Shown here: piece after piece, positions 35,063 through 48,557 of the stretch | How the letters are laid out: each line of letters starts with the position of its first letter | How positions within the stretch are numbered: the first letter of the stretch is position 1 | DNA from: Ahaetulla prasina | Lineage: Eukaryota; Chordata; Lepidosauria; Squamata; Colubridae | Direction: 5' to 3' | Assembly (NCBI RefSeq): GCF_028640845.1 | Contig: NC_080540.1 | Location: forward strand, 217,373,800 to 217,437,799 | DNA length: 64,000 nucleotides | Translations under genes and position numbers: made by a program | Notes under the pieces: model-generated | Seen by the model: the letters and a program-made list of their open reading frames with translations, nothing else | Told to the model about the DNA's origin: nothing | Database searches by the model: none

Positions 35063-36364
35063 CTTTCACCCCATCAATCTGGCAGCTTGGCTGCTTTTAG
35101 ATGCAGTTGTATTGCCTTTCAAATGGCAACTATGAGGTAGCGCAAGATGCCTTCAGCCAAGTTCACTTCAGAATTCCAAATAGCCTTAGCAGCCTTACTA
35201 AAATGCAGAATATTGCACTGGCAGCTTATCTTTTGGGGAAATTTAAAATTAGTAAAGCCTATATCCCAAGTTCTTGTTCACGTTCACCCAAGTTCACGGC
35301 TTGAGTAAGTGTAAGGCATGTATTAAAGTACAGTTTAATAAAGAAGAGCTGTTGATTAACAAGGGCTGCGTTTGGACTGCCTCATATAGAAGAAAAATGG
35401 AACAGAAATTTTATTTGGATGAAGCCCAATAATTGTTGCTTTGGCTAATCTTTAGGTTTAACACTGTTAACTAATTGTGGATTGATATTGATAGCATAAC
35501 TGCTATATATTGGGGAAATGTTTCCAATTTAACAAGCAGAACAATTCAAAGCTAAAAGTATGCATGAAGGCAGAGTTCTTCCAACTTTGAGTTTGCGAGT
35601 TACATCGTGGCTGGTGTGTCCCAAAGGTGCTTTTCAAAGGTTTTGCTTCTCATCCAAGAAGCTTCTTCAGTTCTGATAACCATGACCTCATGATTGAGAA
35701 TCTCCATAGACATGGCTGGTGTTAGTATGGAACTTAAAGTCTTCATACTTACTTAGAATATATTTGGTTTAAATATACTTAGCATATATTTGGTTTAAAA
35801 CAAACTCAAATCTATATCCAATTAACCTTATTCTAACAGATTATTTTTTTAAAATAAATATTACTATGAATTGTCTTTCTCTTCCCCCCCCCCCCAAAAA
35901 AAAAGTTGAACAGGACATTTGCCAGTGAATTAAACACATTTGTATGAATCCATACAATTTTCAGTTTATATTGGAAAACTTTACAATCAAAAGCATATTG
36001 GTAAATCCACTAAGAAATTGAAACTGCCAAACTTACAAAATGTTGTTTTAATAACTGATATTTACTTATGCAGTGGCATTAATCTTATTTCACAAAATGT
36101 ATTCAAGTTTTGTGTAGTGAAATGTGCAAAGATGATTACATCTTATTGGATTTATATTTTTTCAAATAGAAACAATTTGTGGTTATGTGTAAATGCATTT
36201 TCAAACAAACAAAATTATGAAAACCAATTTTTAAAATAAGCCATTAAATTGGCAATTCTGAAACAATGACATGATGTTGAACTTTAAATATCATTAAATT
36301 ATAAATTGTTCTGCTTCATGGGTGCTAGCTAACATGCATATATTTCAGAAACATTTATTGGTAT

Positions 36365-36961
36365 TGTTCTGTCCCCTCCCAGTCTCAGCCACGCGAGCTG
36401 GCTAAACGAGCCAGTAATTGAGTTCACAGCTGCTATCAGTCCTGGCAGGGAATCTGCAGCTGCCTGCCAAAGTCTCCCTTATCTTGGGGTTGCCGGGCAA
36501 CCAGGAAGTCAGCAATCCAGGCCGAATGTTCAGCTCAATTCTCCACAAGTCAAAGAGTTCAGCTCACTTCTCCAAAAGTCAAATAGTTCAGCTCAATTTT
36601 TGCTCGTCATGGAGCAGAAGAGCAGCCAGGGCTGCTTTTATACTCTGTGGGGTGTGGCTCCGTGACTCAGCATTCTCTAGGCTTGCCCCACCCCTTCCTT
36701 TGTTGTAGCCACCTCTCATATCTCCGAAACCTGGGATCCAGCCAGGCCTGATTGCCATCAGCCAGGTCTGGAGGCGTGGCCTGGGGGGGGGAAAGAGTCA
36801 GGGGACGGAGGTCTTGTTATCTCCTCCACCTGGCCTGCCTCTGGCTCCTGGAGCTGAGCCAGGGAAGCCAGTGCTCCAGAGGTAAGTCCTGATGGCCCTT
36901 TTCCCTCACTTTCTGAGTCATTTCTGGCAGGGGGCCCGGCTCAGGGGGCGCAGACACAACA
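36365..36961 (-). mobile_element. Solo LTR with 5-bp TSD
   Basis: The 597-bp element begins TGTTCTGTCCCC and ends GACACAACA, flanked by GGTAT on both sides (36360-36364 and 36962-36966). TG...CA ends and a 5-bp duplication mark an LTR retroelement (ERV or gypsy type). No internal coding sequence is next to it, so it is a solo LTR left by recombination. On the minus strand GAGTATAAAAGCAG (about 36,635-36,650) is a TATA-box candidate, suggesting a minus orientation. Confidence 0.85.
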
Positions 36962-38879
36962 GGTATTTTAGAATGGAAGACAACATTGAAATGCAGGACT
37001 GAGGCAGGGACACCAATAAAACTGTAATTTTGCTATCCAGAGCTCAGCTGTTCCTTTTTTCTTTTAGAGGAACTCCTACCCCAAAATTCAACAGCAACAT
37101 TTCTTTGCGGAAGAGATCTTTTTCAAAAATATTTTTTTTTACTTTATCTTTTCCCTGTGCACTTAAGGCAGGTTGATTATTGATTTTTATTACTTCCTCT
37201 AAATAGTGTTGTGACTCCCAAAGTCATGGGTAAACAGACCTAAGCAGTTTCAGTATAGTCATTTTAAAGATAGACAGGGCTGGTTGATCTTTTAAGAACT
37301 AACTGAATTCACAGTGGATCATTATGGTGCATATTTTTGTTCGCAGTTTTCTCTGTTGGGCACAATTACTTCAAAAACAGTTTTCATGGACATACACATT
37401 TCTGTACTGACTATCCCCTAATTCATTTTTCCCATTTCTGAATATGGAGATTTCAAAAATGTATATACACTTCCTGTTATTAAATTTCAGTTCAAAAATA
37501 TGTCTAAAAGTTCAAAATAAAAACATAGAATGAATTTCTTCCTGCTTAGGATCACTAATACCCTTTGCTAGATAAGGAGTTCAGTTATATTATCCCAAAC
37601 AATGCAGTTATTGTTGAATTACGTGTCCAGTGCTCTGTCAGAGACAGTGTGTGCTATTTTGGTTAGCGTTCTTCCTTCTTTGAAATATTTTTGTATTTGC
37701 AGCTCTTATTCACTTTGGCATCTCTGAGTTAGAGCCACAGAATATCTTTTTGAGTGACTAAAAAGTGCTCCAAAGCACCAATTTGCTTGGAAATAAATTA
37801 GCTGGCAGTTCTAGTTCCAAGCAATTTTACAAGCCAATAGTGTTCTTTTAGACAATTTAGTGTAACTTAACGAATCACGTAAGAATGTTGTATAACTTTG
37901 TAAATGAAATTTTGATGAAGGAAGACTCTTTTAAGACAAACTTAGGAATTCCAGGCCCTGCTTCTGAATTAAAGTTAGGGTTTCAGTAAAAAAGGATTGT
38001 GTATTTCAATTGGATTAAAATAGATGAAAAAATATTTTTCAAACCTTACTGATAAAAATCTTAAGGAGTTGCACTGGCTTTTAGAGATCCTTTATATGAA
38101 AAGCAATACTTTTTTTAAAAAAAATATTAATCTGACCCACATGGGGAAAATGTGTGATAAAGCAGTTTTATATATTTACTATATTTACTATTTATCATAT
38201 CCATTCTGCTGTAACATTGATTATTAGTTACAGCAGCTTTTCCCAAGCTGGCACTAATTTCACAAAGTTCAGGTTACACTTCCTTATTTTTTAAAAAAAT
38301 GTATTTTAAAAAGTGTGAAATAACTTCTCTAAATAAAGTCACCTTTTTTATAATAAGAAACTATAGAACATTTTATGCAATTGCTAACACATCGGATACC
38401 ATTATTTATATTTTTGCATTTGTCATACATACGTGTAATTTTGTTGCCAACCTTCTGTAATATAATAATTGAAAAGCGCAAATAAGGGGGCAGGGGACTA
38501 AAGCTTTCCTGAAATATGTTTATATTTCAATTTTCAGCTTAAAACAGAAAACATTTTTGGCTTCCTGAGCTTCAATCATAACAAGACAGAAATTAATGAT
38601 ATCTTAATAGTAGTTCTATCAGCAGGGTGTCCACACTATCTAGCCAGTGAAATCAATTGACATAACTTCATTTCCTGAAAAAAAAAATTGAAAAAAAAAA
38701 TCTCAAGTAGAAGGCAACAAGAAATAAAAATGCTTTAATTATTTCTTGCCAGTAAAAAAATCTGCTCTTCACTAATAATTGGCAATTATGATTTAAAAAA
38801 AAAAACCAGCTGGCTGGGCTGGGTTTTTTGTTTTTTTTCCCTGGCAAGCAAGGAATAAGATGTCTATGGCATATACAGT

Positions 38880-39180
38880 GACTGACTGTAACACAGAGTC
38901 ACTACCTGACTCTGGTCTCTTCCCAAAATCCCAAAAGCTTCAACCAAAAACTATCTACCGTTGACCTCACCCCATTCCTAAGAGGTCTGTAAGGGGCGTG
39001 CATAACAGCCCAAACGTGCCTACCGTTCCTATCCTATTGTTTCCTTTCGTTATATCCAATTAATATAGTTATTACATACTCATGCTCATATATATGCTTA
39101 TATATTGTATAATTATTTCATGCTTATGCTTATATATACTGTGTGACAAAATAAATAAATAAAAAATAAATAAATATGAG
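38880..39180 (+). repeat. LINE 3' end with AAATA tail
   Basis: Contains AGAGGTCTGTAAGGGGCGTG, TTATATCCAATTAATATAG, ATGCTTATATATACTGTGTG and then (AAATA)n. The segment 39050-39180 recurs nearly unchanged at 53468-53602. A simple-repeat tail after a constant end points to a non-LTR element. The family is not settled. Confidence 0.6.
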
Positions 39181-40289
39181 TGCATGCAATGATAGCTCTA
39201 CTTGGGCTCTGCTCAGTAGCAACATCAAAACATCAGCAAATAAAGGAAGGGGTTATGCAGTAGAATTATGGTGGGACAAATCTGACAGCATAGCTCATGT
39301 CAAAACTAAACTTAAAAAAACTGAATTTTGCCCTGCTTCCCTGTCTCCATTCTTAGCCCTGCAAGTATAGGATTGTATAATCCTTTTTTAAAGCTCTTAT
39401 TAAGACTTTTAAACAGATAGATAAAATCTAAGGTAACAGTAAACAGAAAAAGAAAAGCAAAGTAAAAGCAAAAAAACGTAAGAAAATAAAAAAAATTAAG
39501 AAAATAAAGAAAAAGGTATAAAGATGTAACTTTCAGTATTCTTCACGACAGTTATGTGCAAATATATTTTAACCTCTCTTTCTAAAGTTACATTATATTT
39601 CTACAGTCTTTCTTGTCTAATTGTCAAAACCCTAAGTCACGACTTTATTTTTTCCCTCATTTTTATGCAAATGTCCGTAAGAGGCTTCTATTCACCAATA
39701 AATATAGATAATGGTTTTTATGCAATCAAATAAGTTAATTTATCCATTTCAGCAAATCTGTCAACTTCACCAACTATTCTTCCTTAGTGGCTGGTGTTGA
39801 ATCTTTCCTTCTCTGTGCCTACAATAAGCTTTCTGCTGGATCATATATTGAAATAATCTTCTACGGGTGTTTTTTCTAAATGCTTGTTCATTAATTGTAA
39901 AGTTCTGGCTTCAACGGAATATTAATCTTTAAAATTCTGTGTACCAAGTATATATTGGGATCCAAAAATTTTCAGCCTTTTCAACTTGTTCATCAAGCGT
40001 GATAAAATGTCCCTTCATGTTGTTCATAATGCCAGCATACATTTGAAGTGCCTTGATGCATTCTAGATGATATAATACTGAATATTTGTATCTTTTTAAC
40101 CTCTCTGTTGCCAGTTACTGAGTCCAAGGGTTGCATTTGCCTTCTTACTTCCTGGTTTTTTAACTTTTTTCTGGTAAAGGGTTAAAAAAACCCTGCAGGG
40201 GCACAGTAGGATTTGGTACCACCATTAATGTGTGGCATGCCAAGCTCCTTGTCCACTTTTGCCTTTTTTTTACTTTCCTAGGAAACTCG

Positions 40290-40402
40290 AGGGCATGGGT
40301 GGGGGAACCATGGCCCTTTTATGACTTGTGAACTGGCTCAGGAATTCTGGGAGTTGAAGTCCACAAGTCATAAAAGGGCCAGGGTTTCCTACCTTTGCTC
40401 TA
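40290..40402. repeat. Partial foldback element, left arm shortened
   Basis: Shares CATGGCCCTTTTATGACTTG, CTGGCTCAGGAATTCTGGG and its inverse with the 134-bp palindrome at 47223-47356. Here most of the left arm between GACTTGTG and the centre is deleted, so the hairpin is only partial. Confidence 0.75.
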
Positions 40403-40611
40403 GAGTAACAAAGAACAGCAGCCATAGAGAGCATGCTGATCCCAAACAAACCGGGTCTCCTTGTGGCTTAATATAATCCCATTAGGTTCCTATACAAATG
40501 GCATTCTGCCCTGCTTCCCTCCATGACATAATAATAGACAAAACAGGCCAAGGATGTATGATCTGAAAGTAGAGTTAACTCATGTGTTTTTAAAAGTAGG
40601 CAACCGTCTAG

Positions 40612-40821
<210 letters not shown>

Positions 40822-41889
40822 TAGAAAGCTGCTCTGCCCTGTCTTTCTCAGCCTTCAAAATATTGAACATATAAAAGTTTATGTGGGGCAGAAAATACAA
40901 TTTTCTGCTGGAATTGTTCATAAATATGCATGGATAAAAATAACTCCTGGTTTGTAGTCAGGCAACGCTGAGTCATTTCCACCTTGAAGCTGCATATTTG
41001 AAGCCTGTTTCATGCCTTGTAATAAATTTATAGTTGCTGTAATCTCAAGCATTGAATGAAGAAAATGTTCCTTGTAAAATGCTAAAAAAACAGCATATAT
41101 TTTAAAAAGGGGGAAAATCTAAAGCCTTTTTACTGTAGTGCTTCTTAGCAGTTTCCTTAAACTAAGAAAACGTGAAACACAAACTCATAATCATCATTTA
41201 GGCTTTAAAACAAACCTTACAATTCCCATTTTTCAATGTTAGGATAATGCAAGATCCTGAGAAAAACTAATCAATTTTAAAAAATACAACTGAAAGGAAG
41301 ATTGACCTTGATACATAAATATTGAGTTCATTTTTATTGAACCCGATTTTTATTCTCCAGGTATTGCCAAAAGAATACATTGGTCTTTTTATCTTTCTAT
41401 ATATGATATGAATGAAGCAATTTAATGCATTGGGTGGATTATATTAGAATTTGAGTGCTTTATTTTCATAGAAATTATAAAATATTAGGAAAATATTCAT
41501 TATTTTCAATATTCTGTAAGCACTTAAATTTTAACAATTTGATTGGGTTCCTTTAAAACCCAATCCTAAAAATTCTTTTAATCCTTTAAAAATTTAAACG
41601 TTTCAAGCAAAAAAAAAAAAGGGGGGGGGTACTACATCTGTGACTTGTTTTAATAAAACAATTTTAAAATAACACTTGGGTCCCAATTAGTGCAAAAATA
41701 TCATGCAACATTTTGTTTCCCACAGGAATGGCAAAAGAAATCTGCTTCTCAAAAAACAAGGTTTTCTATGATGGTATAATTAGATTTTTATTTTATCCTT
41801 TATTTTTCTTTTTGGCATTAAATTGATGGGGTTACATCAACCACTGGGATTTTTTTAAAAAACAGCTTTTGATTGCAAGCAAACAATTA

Positions 41890-41990
41890 CCATGTTTCCC
41901 CAAAAATAAGATCGGGTCTAATTTTCTTTTAGAGTTGAAAATAAGCACTTGGGCTTATTTTCAGGGAGGTCTTATGTTTTTGGAGGTGCA
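41890..41990. mobile_element. MITE fragment with TTTCCCCAAAAATAAG end
   Basis: The left end ACCATGTTTCCCCAAAAATA and the interior CTTATTTTCAGGGAGGTCTT match the family at 9870-10120 and 18264-18505. The right end is not recognisable. Confidence 0.6.
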
Positions 41991-44220
41991 GGAGGCGGCA
42001 AGTGTAGTCACCTTATGTGGCCACCTTGGCCCTTTAACCACTTAAAATTACTATATATTGTTTATATCTTATTTCTTTCTTAGTCATTACTGTTGATAGA
42101 AAGAATTGATTAATGGATCACAAGTTGCTGCAGCCAAGATTTCAGAACTACTTATCTGAACTTAAATGATCTGCCTCTTTAAAGAAAAAAAGCATCTCCA
42201 AAATTTTGAAGCTCTGGGGAAAGAAACAACATTTTTAGAAAAATAGATTTTGCAAAATAAACTTTTATAGTGTAGTAAATATCCCTGTATTAAATGTAGC
42301 AGTATAAATTCTATCGTAATACAAAATTGCCATTTGATATATTCATAAATAAATAGAATAATGCCCTTTACCTATCTAATAGCACAATGCTATGCAAATC
42401 CGAATGAATTCAGCAGAATTGATCCCTGGTAAATATACATAGAATTGTAGCTTCACAAAGTATTAATTCTTTTGGCTACAATTTTGTGTGTAATATATGG
42501 GAATAAGTCTCACTGAACACAGCAGGAGTTTCTTCTCTAAAGTAAGGAAGCCTAGGATTGCTGTGCTGGGTTTCTCAGAGGCTGCCTTCATCATAATCAT
42601 TTTAAAGGAGAGATGAAAAGGTCTGTTACTAGATCAAAACGGCATCTAATAAAGGATAGTTTCCTCTAATAGCGCCAGATTAGATCAGAAGTTAGCAGAA
42701 CAAAGCAAATAGCATTTTACAAGCAACAAGAAAAGGGGCGGGGGAAGCCACATATCCTCCTTGTATGGAAAAAAGCAGATCTATCCATTTTGCCTTGCTC
42801 CCTTCTTCAATTCCAAATTAAACATCCAAAACCTTCATATTCCTTGACTAAGAGAAACAAGGCTGTTTGGAGATTGCAGGCTTCTGATGATAGTATCTCT
42901 TTACCTTGAGAATAAAGTTGTTTTGCTGCAGGAGACAAGCTGGCAGAAGTGCGGTGATAGCATAAGACAGATTGTTACATAGGTAGTTATAAGGTTAGTT
43001 GTTATAAAAGTCTACTCTAAAGTCATCAAAATAGTTATTTTTCCCTTCTCCCCATCTTAGATGTTTAAATCTTTTCTCTGACTTTCCCCCAGTAATAATA
43101 GCAACAGTTATAATGCAAATATCCTTTAAGGTTTCCAGGACTGTCAATTGTATTATTTTAAATACACCTATAACTATGTCTTTGATTATGTATGTGTGTA
43201 TTTATTTACTGCATTTCAGTCCTCTCACTTTAGATTTATTCTGGTTTGGGAGAAGTTGTCATTTTACAGCACAGATGAAAATCAACAATATATCTAGATG
43301 TTTTTGTGTTTCAATATGTTGAACTTAGTTTTCATAGGCTTTTCATCTGTATCAATATTTGATACAAGTGCATTTATATATATTTTTTAATTTCACGATA
43401 CCAAGGTTCCCCACCCCGACCCCGAGAGCTCAAGAAATATATCAGGGAATCTTCCTTAAATTAGAATTGCTTCTAAACCACAGCTACACAAAGTAGGATG
43501 GGCTGACAAAGAATAGAGCAACATTTTCCAAAGAGCTCTGTGGTCAGTTGGGATTTGAACAATGGTCTCTATGGTGCTATAACGATTAGGCTGTATTGTC
43601 TCTAGTCCTTTACAGGTATTTCAGGATGAAGTGTGTCCAACAGATTTCCCTTTCGTGTTCCCAGCCATGCATGTTCACATACACACATTCTCTTGCCAAC
43701 TCTTCATGTCACAGACTGATGTTGCATTTAACTGTAAGCAAGCAAGCAATTAATAATCCTGGATGTACTTTTAATCCATGAAAATTTAGTTCATTACGCT
43801 GTTCTGGGTGTCTCCATATATATTTGTTTACAACAACATTATTTTTCCTGATGGATTTTTTTTTCCTGTAGTAAAACTTCTTGTGCAAGATTAATGACAA
43901 AATAGAAATGTCTGATCCTGTTATCTGCTGCAAGAATTCCCCTCTACTGGTTGGGTTAAAGCTGCCCGGATCTGAGGACTTTTCATCCGTTCTCTTGGAT
44001 GGGGTAGCATTTCCCAATTAAGGGTGTGGTACAGTCTGAGGGTCCTCTTGGACTCACGTCTCCTGCTCAAAATAGCAGGTGGCAATTCTATCCAACTCTA
44101 CCCTTTGCTTAGCTCTATCTGGTGCACTAGTTCAGGAAGGTTTTCAGTGGGTCACTCAAGCTTAAGTCACCTCAAGATTTGATTTCCAGTACACTCTACA
44201 TGGGCTAGCCTTGAAAATAT

Positions 44221-44480
44221 GGGCCGTGGTAGCTCAGGCTGGTAAGAAGCCTGTTATTAGAACACAGCAGCCTGCAATTACTGCAGGTTCAAGCCCGGCC
44301 CAAGGTTGACTCAGCCTTCCATCCTTTATAAGGTAGGTAAAATGAGGACCCAGATTGTTGGGGGGGGGCAATAAGTTGACTTTGTAAATATACAAATAGA
44401 ATGAGACTATTGCCTTATACACTGTAAGCCGCCCTGAGTCTTCGGAGAAGGGTGGGATATAAATGTAAATTTAAAAAAAA
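44221..44480 (+). mobile_element. tRNA-derived SINE, second full copy
   Basis: Starts GGGCCGTGGTAGCTCAGGCT, with box B-like GGTTCAAGCCC at 44286. The body carries GTTGACTCAGCCTTCCATCC and GAGGACCCAGATTGTTGGGG. The tail is TAAGCCGCCCTGAGTCTTCG then GGGTGGGATATAAATGTAAA. It is nearly the same as 16271-16542 along its length. Confidence 0.87.
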
Positions 44481-44499
44481 CTATGGAAAGTTTCCACCG

Positions 44500-45000
44500 C
44501 AGAATGCAGTGATTTGGGCATTGAAGGGCAGTATGTTCATATGATACATCTCTTCCATGAGCTGCACTGGTTATCAGTCTGCTTCTAGGTGCAATTCAAG
44601 TTACTGGTTATTACCTATAAAAGTCTTCATGGCATGTGGGCAGATTATTTAAGGAACCGCCCATGGTTTCTGCACAGCCGGTACCTGCTAGCAGAGTTGA
44701 CATGCTCTGAGTCACTTCACTTCAATTAAACAATGTCAGCTAGTGAGACCCAGGAAGCCACTTTCTCTGTTGTGGCACCCATCCTTTGGAATGAGATTCC
44801 CCTGAAATCTGGGGCTCCCAGCCTGTTCGCATTTCATAAAACCTTGCAGTCGTGGTTTTTTCTCCCTCTTGTTATTTTTATTTTGTCTGTATTTTGTGTC
44901 TGGAGCCCATCTTGGTTTTGGTTTGCATTGGTTTTCATGTTATTTGTAAACTGCCTAGAGTTATTTAGACTCAGACAGTATCTAAATTAAAATAAATAGC
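44500..45000 (+). pseudogene. L2/CR1-like LINE, C-terminal coding end and 3' UTR
   Basis: The frame at 44733-44990 encodes ATFSVVAPILWNEIPLKSG followed by LFAFHKTLQSWFF. This matches the conserved C-terminus of CR1/L2-type polyproteins (AFSVxAPxLWNxLPxxLR...FKxxLKTxLF). Just upstream, near 44561, a frame encodes an LHWLSV-like block with FKLLVITYKSLHGM. The end reads GTAAACTGCCTAGAGTTATT and an ATAAA-rich tail. The 5' part is missing. Confidence 0.7.
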
Positions 45001-45522
45001 TTAATGTGAACATGTCACATTATACTAAACCCAGAGCCATCTTTATAACTAGATTTAATATTAAGCTGGGTATAGCGTTTATTTGTTACGGCGGTAAGTA
45101 TAGATGTTTCTGTGCTGTTTCAATCAGGCAACTCTAGGCAGCTTGTAATAAATAATTAAAAATGGTCAAATATAGTAAAAACAATAGGAACTATCAGCAT
45201 AAATTCAACAATATATTGCATCTTGTAATAACCAAGCAGACAGATCCATTCCAACTCAGATGCATCACCCATTCTTGTCACAATCACCAAATTGACATCT
45301 AAAAAGCTGTTATGTTAAAAAGTTTAAATACTAGGAGTAAAGGTATGGGAGGGCATAACAGAGTTTTTGCTTGTATTTTGATGCCTTGTTTCATTTTGCT
45401 GTGTTTCTTATAAACAGACGTGGTTTCACCCACCTGTTGGTTCCCATCTCTTGTGTTCCTGCTTCTTTGCCAATGCTTTATATGTTATATTATTTCTTCC
45501 AAAAATACACTTCAGTTGTTGA

Positions 45523-46074
<552 letters not shown>

Positions 46075-47222
46075 TAGTAATATTTAACTGGAAACTATCT
46101 ATCGTTCAATTTGCAAGATGCTTTTAGGGATATTGGTTAAACTGTTACAATAAGACGTTTCTACAGAGTAGAAAAACCTGTCTAAATCCTGTTTCTATAC
46201 CAAGTCTTCTTTACTTTGAAAGAAATCCTTTTTTTTTTCCCTCCCTGCAGTGGAGTCTCAGTAATTATTCTGCATCCTTTTTGGAATGGGGAGAAATTGG
46301 TTTTTTCCCCAGTAGTTTTCCATTATTTTGTATGGATCTCTCTTTTCATGACACACAGTGCTATAAGCCATACGTTTCTCTCTCTGATATTTTAATGCGC
46401 TGAAAAAGACAGATGGCGTGAATTGAAACAAATACTGTATTAATCTACATTCGCTAACTGCTTGGGGCTTTTATTTCAGTGTTGTTTTATGAAAGATTTG
46501 TGTTCGAGAGTGGGAGAGATCAAGAGAGGGGATAAACAGGCTTATTTTGAACTTGATGCTATTTTCCTGTGTGAATGCAAGAGGGAGAGAGAGAGATTAG
46601 TTGTGCTTATTAAGTAGTAGAAAAGCTCAGATAAACTTTGTTTTATAGAAACTTTGGGACTTAAATTCAAAAAACGAACAACGTGCTTATTTAAACACCT
46701 GGCCAATGGCAGTCTCACCTTAACAACTTAACCCAAACAGCTTCTTTGCATGTTTGTTATATTAATTTGTTCACCCAGGAAAAAAAACAAACATCCATTC
46801 TAGTGAACCATTCTGTTGGAGCAGGGGGAAAAAACCCAAATGTTTTTTTTTTTATTATTCAGTATTCAGTGGATTTCTGGAGTATTCAGTTTCTGCTCTG
46901 TTTTTGTTGTTCAAAGGATATTCTGTGAAGCCGCTGAATATTGAATAAAAGTAGACTTGCCCTTTCTCCATAGGCAGACTGCCTGCTCCAGAACTGAGTG
47001 CCAGGGCAGAGTTAGCAATGGTCAGAAGAAGAATTCCAGATTGCCTCGTGCCTGAAGTAAGGCCACTGGGGAATTGTTGCTGCACTGACATGAAAAAGAG
47101 GTAAATGAACTTTTTCAGAAATAGCTGGTGCCAGGGTTGGGGCACGCAATCTCCAGTGGCCTTAAAAAACCCTGACTAGATCTTTCTCACAATGCCATGG
47201 GCTGCCGGCTTATCGTCTAAAG

Positions 47223-47356
47223 TAGGGCTGGGCAAGTATGGCCCCTTTATGACCTATGGACTTCAACTCCCAGAATTCCTGAGCCAGCATGCTGGCTCAG
47301 GAATTCTGGGAGTTGAAGTCCATAGGTCATAAAGGGGCCATAGTTGCCCAGCCCTG
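47223..47356. mobile_element. 134-bp foldback element, near-perfect palindrome, 8-bp TSD
   Basis: The two 67-bp arms are reverse complements centred at 47289/47290 (AGCCAGCATGCTGGCT) with very few mismatches. The ends read TAGGGCTGGGCAAG and TTGCCCAGCCCTG. GTCTAAAG flanks both sides (47215-47222 and 47357-47364). An 8-bp duplication with such ends fits a hAT-derived foldback MITE. There is no spacer between the arms. Confidence 0.92.
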
Positions 47357-48210
47357 GTCTAAAGGATGTTCATTATATCAGTGGCGGTGGTAGATGACTC
47401 TGAAGGGGATAGGCCCTGAATGCTGGAAATGTGCGTTACAGGTTCGGAAATGGAGGAATGAATCCCAAGGTTGCCATTTGTTTTTGACCGCGTTTTCCAT
47501 TCCACAAAAATAGACTTCACTGCATTTCTTTTCATTTTCTTTTTAAAGCAGCACATTAGATCATGTTGTCTAGAGCAATTTTAACATCGAATGTTAAGGA
47601 TTGCTTGAGTTTTTAATCCGTTCTGCTCTGGTGATTTGTCAAATAAAAGAGCCATGTATTCCAAACGAGAACGGTGTTGCTTGCTCAGTTTATATTAACT
47701 TAGGCATTGTTCGGGTTTCTCTCTGAAATTTAGGAAGGCATGGCTCCACACACAAAATGTAGAAGAGTTTGTGTGTGTGTGTTTATGTGTTTGCATAGAT
47801 TTTAAAGAGCTTACCTTTGTAGTTGTCTTCGATGGGTATCTGATCCTTAGCTAGTGTACTAGATCAAGCTCTAGTATACTGAGACAAATAAATTATGCTT
47901 GCCATTGCTGTACTCTTACTACTGTTGTTAGTCAGAATTTTAAAGTCAGTTAAAGAAAGCTTGAGGGCCTCAGGCTGGGAAAGTATATGCGTATTTTGTA
48001 ACTCTCTGTTTTTTTGGCACCGGCTCTGATAAGCACCAGACTTCAAGCAGAATCTCACATAAAATGGCAACTTTAGCTTGAGTACGCAACTTGAGTCTTG
48101 ATGACTGTTGTTAGGTGATTTTATTATTCATGCCATTCTGTGAATTAAAATCTGGATCTTTAGAACGCTGGAAAGTATTTCCACAAGTCGTACGTTACCA
48201 AAAAGGTTTT

Positions 48211-48557
48211 GCAGATAGTCCTCAACTTACGAACACAATTGCTAAATGAGTTTTGCCCCATTTTACGACCCTTCTTGCCACAGTTGTTGTGGGACCCCTG
48301 CAATTGATAAGTTAGTAACACAGTTGTTAAATGAATCTAGCTTCCCCATTGACTTTGCTTGTAAGAAGGTCACAAAAGATGATCACATGAGCCTGGGACA
48401 CTGCAACCATCATAAATACTGCCTGAATTTTGATCATGGGGATGCTGCAGACTTTTGCTGCAAAGATCGTAAGTGTGAAAAATGGTTGTGTCATTTTTTT
48501 TCAGTGCTGTTGTAACTTCAAACAGTCACTAAATGAACTATTGTAGTCTATGAGTGT
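48211..48557. mobile_element. TA-flanked MITE, copy 6, degraded ends
   Basis: Carries GATAGTCCTCAACTTACGAA, TTTTGCCCCATTTTACGACC, CTAGCTTCCCCATTGACTTT and CACTAAATGAACTATTGTAG in the family order. The terminal TACAGG/CCTGTA ends are lost. Confidence 0.8.

Noticed and set aside
35585..35720. Possible fragment of a Penelope-like or LINE element (AGAAGCTTCTTCAGTTCTG region)
   Set aside because: The GAAGAAGCTTCTTGGATGAG-like pattern is familiar from repeats, but the stretch is too short and family-ambiguous for an annotation.
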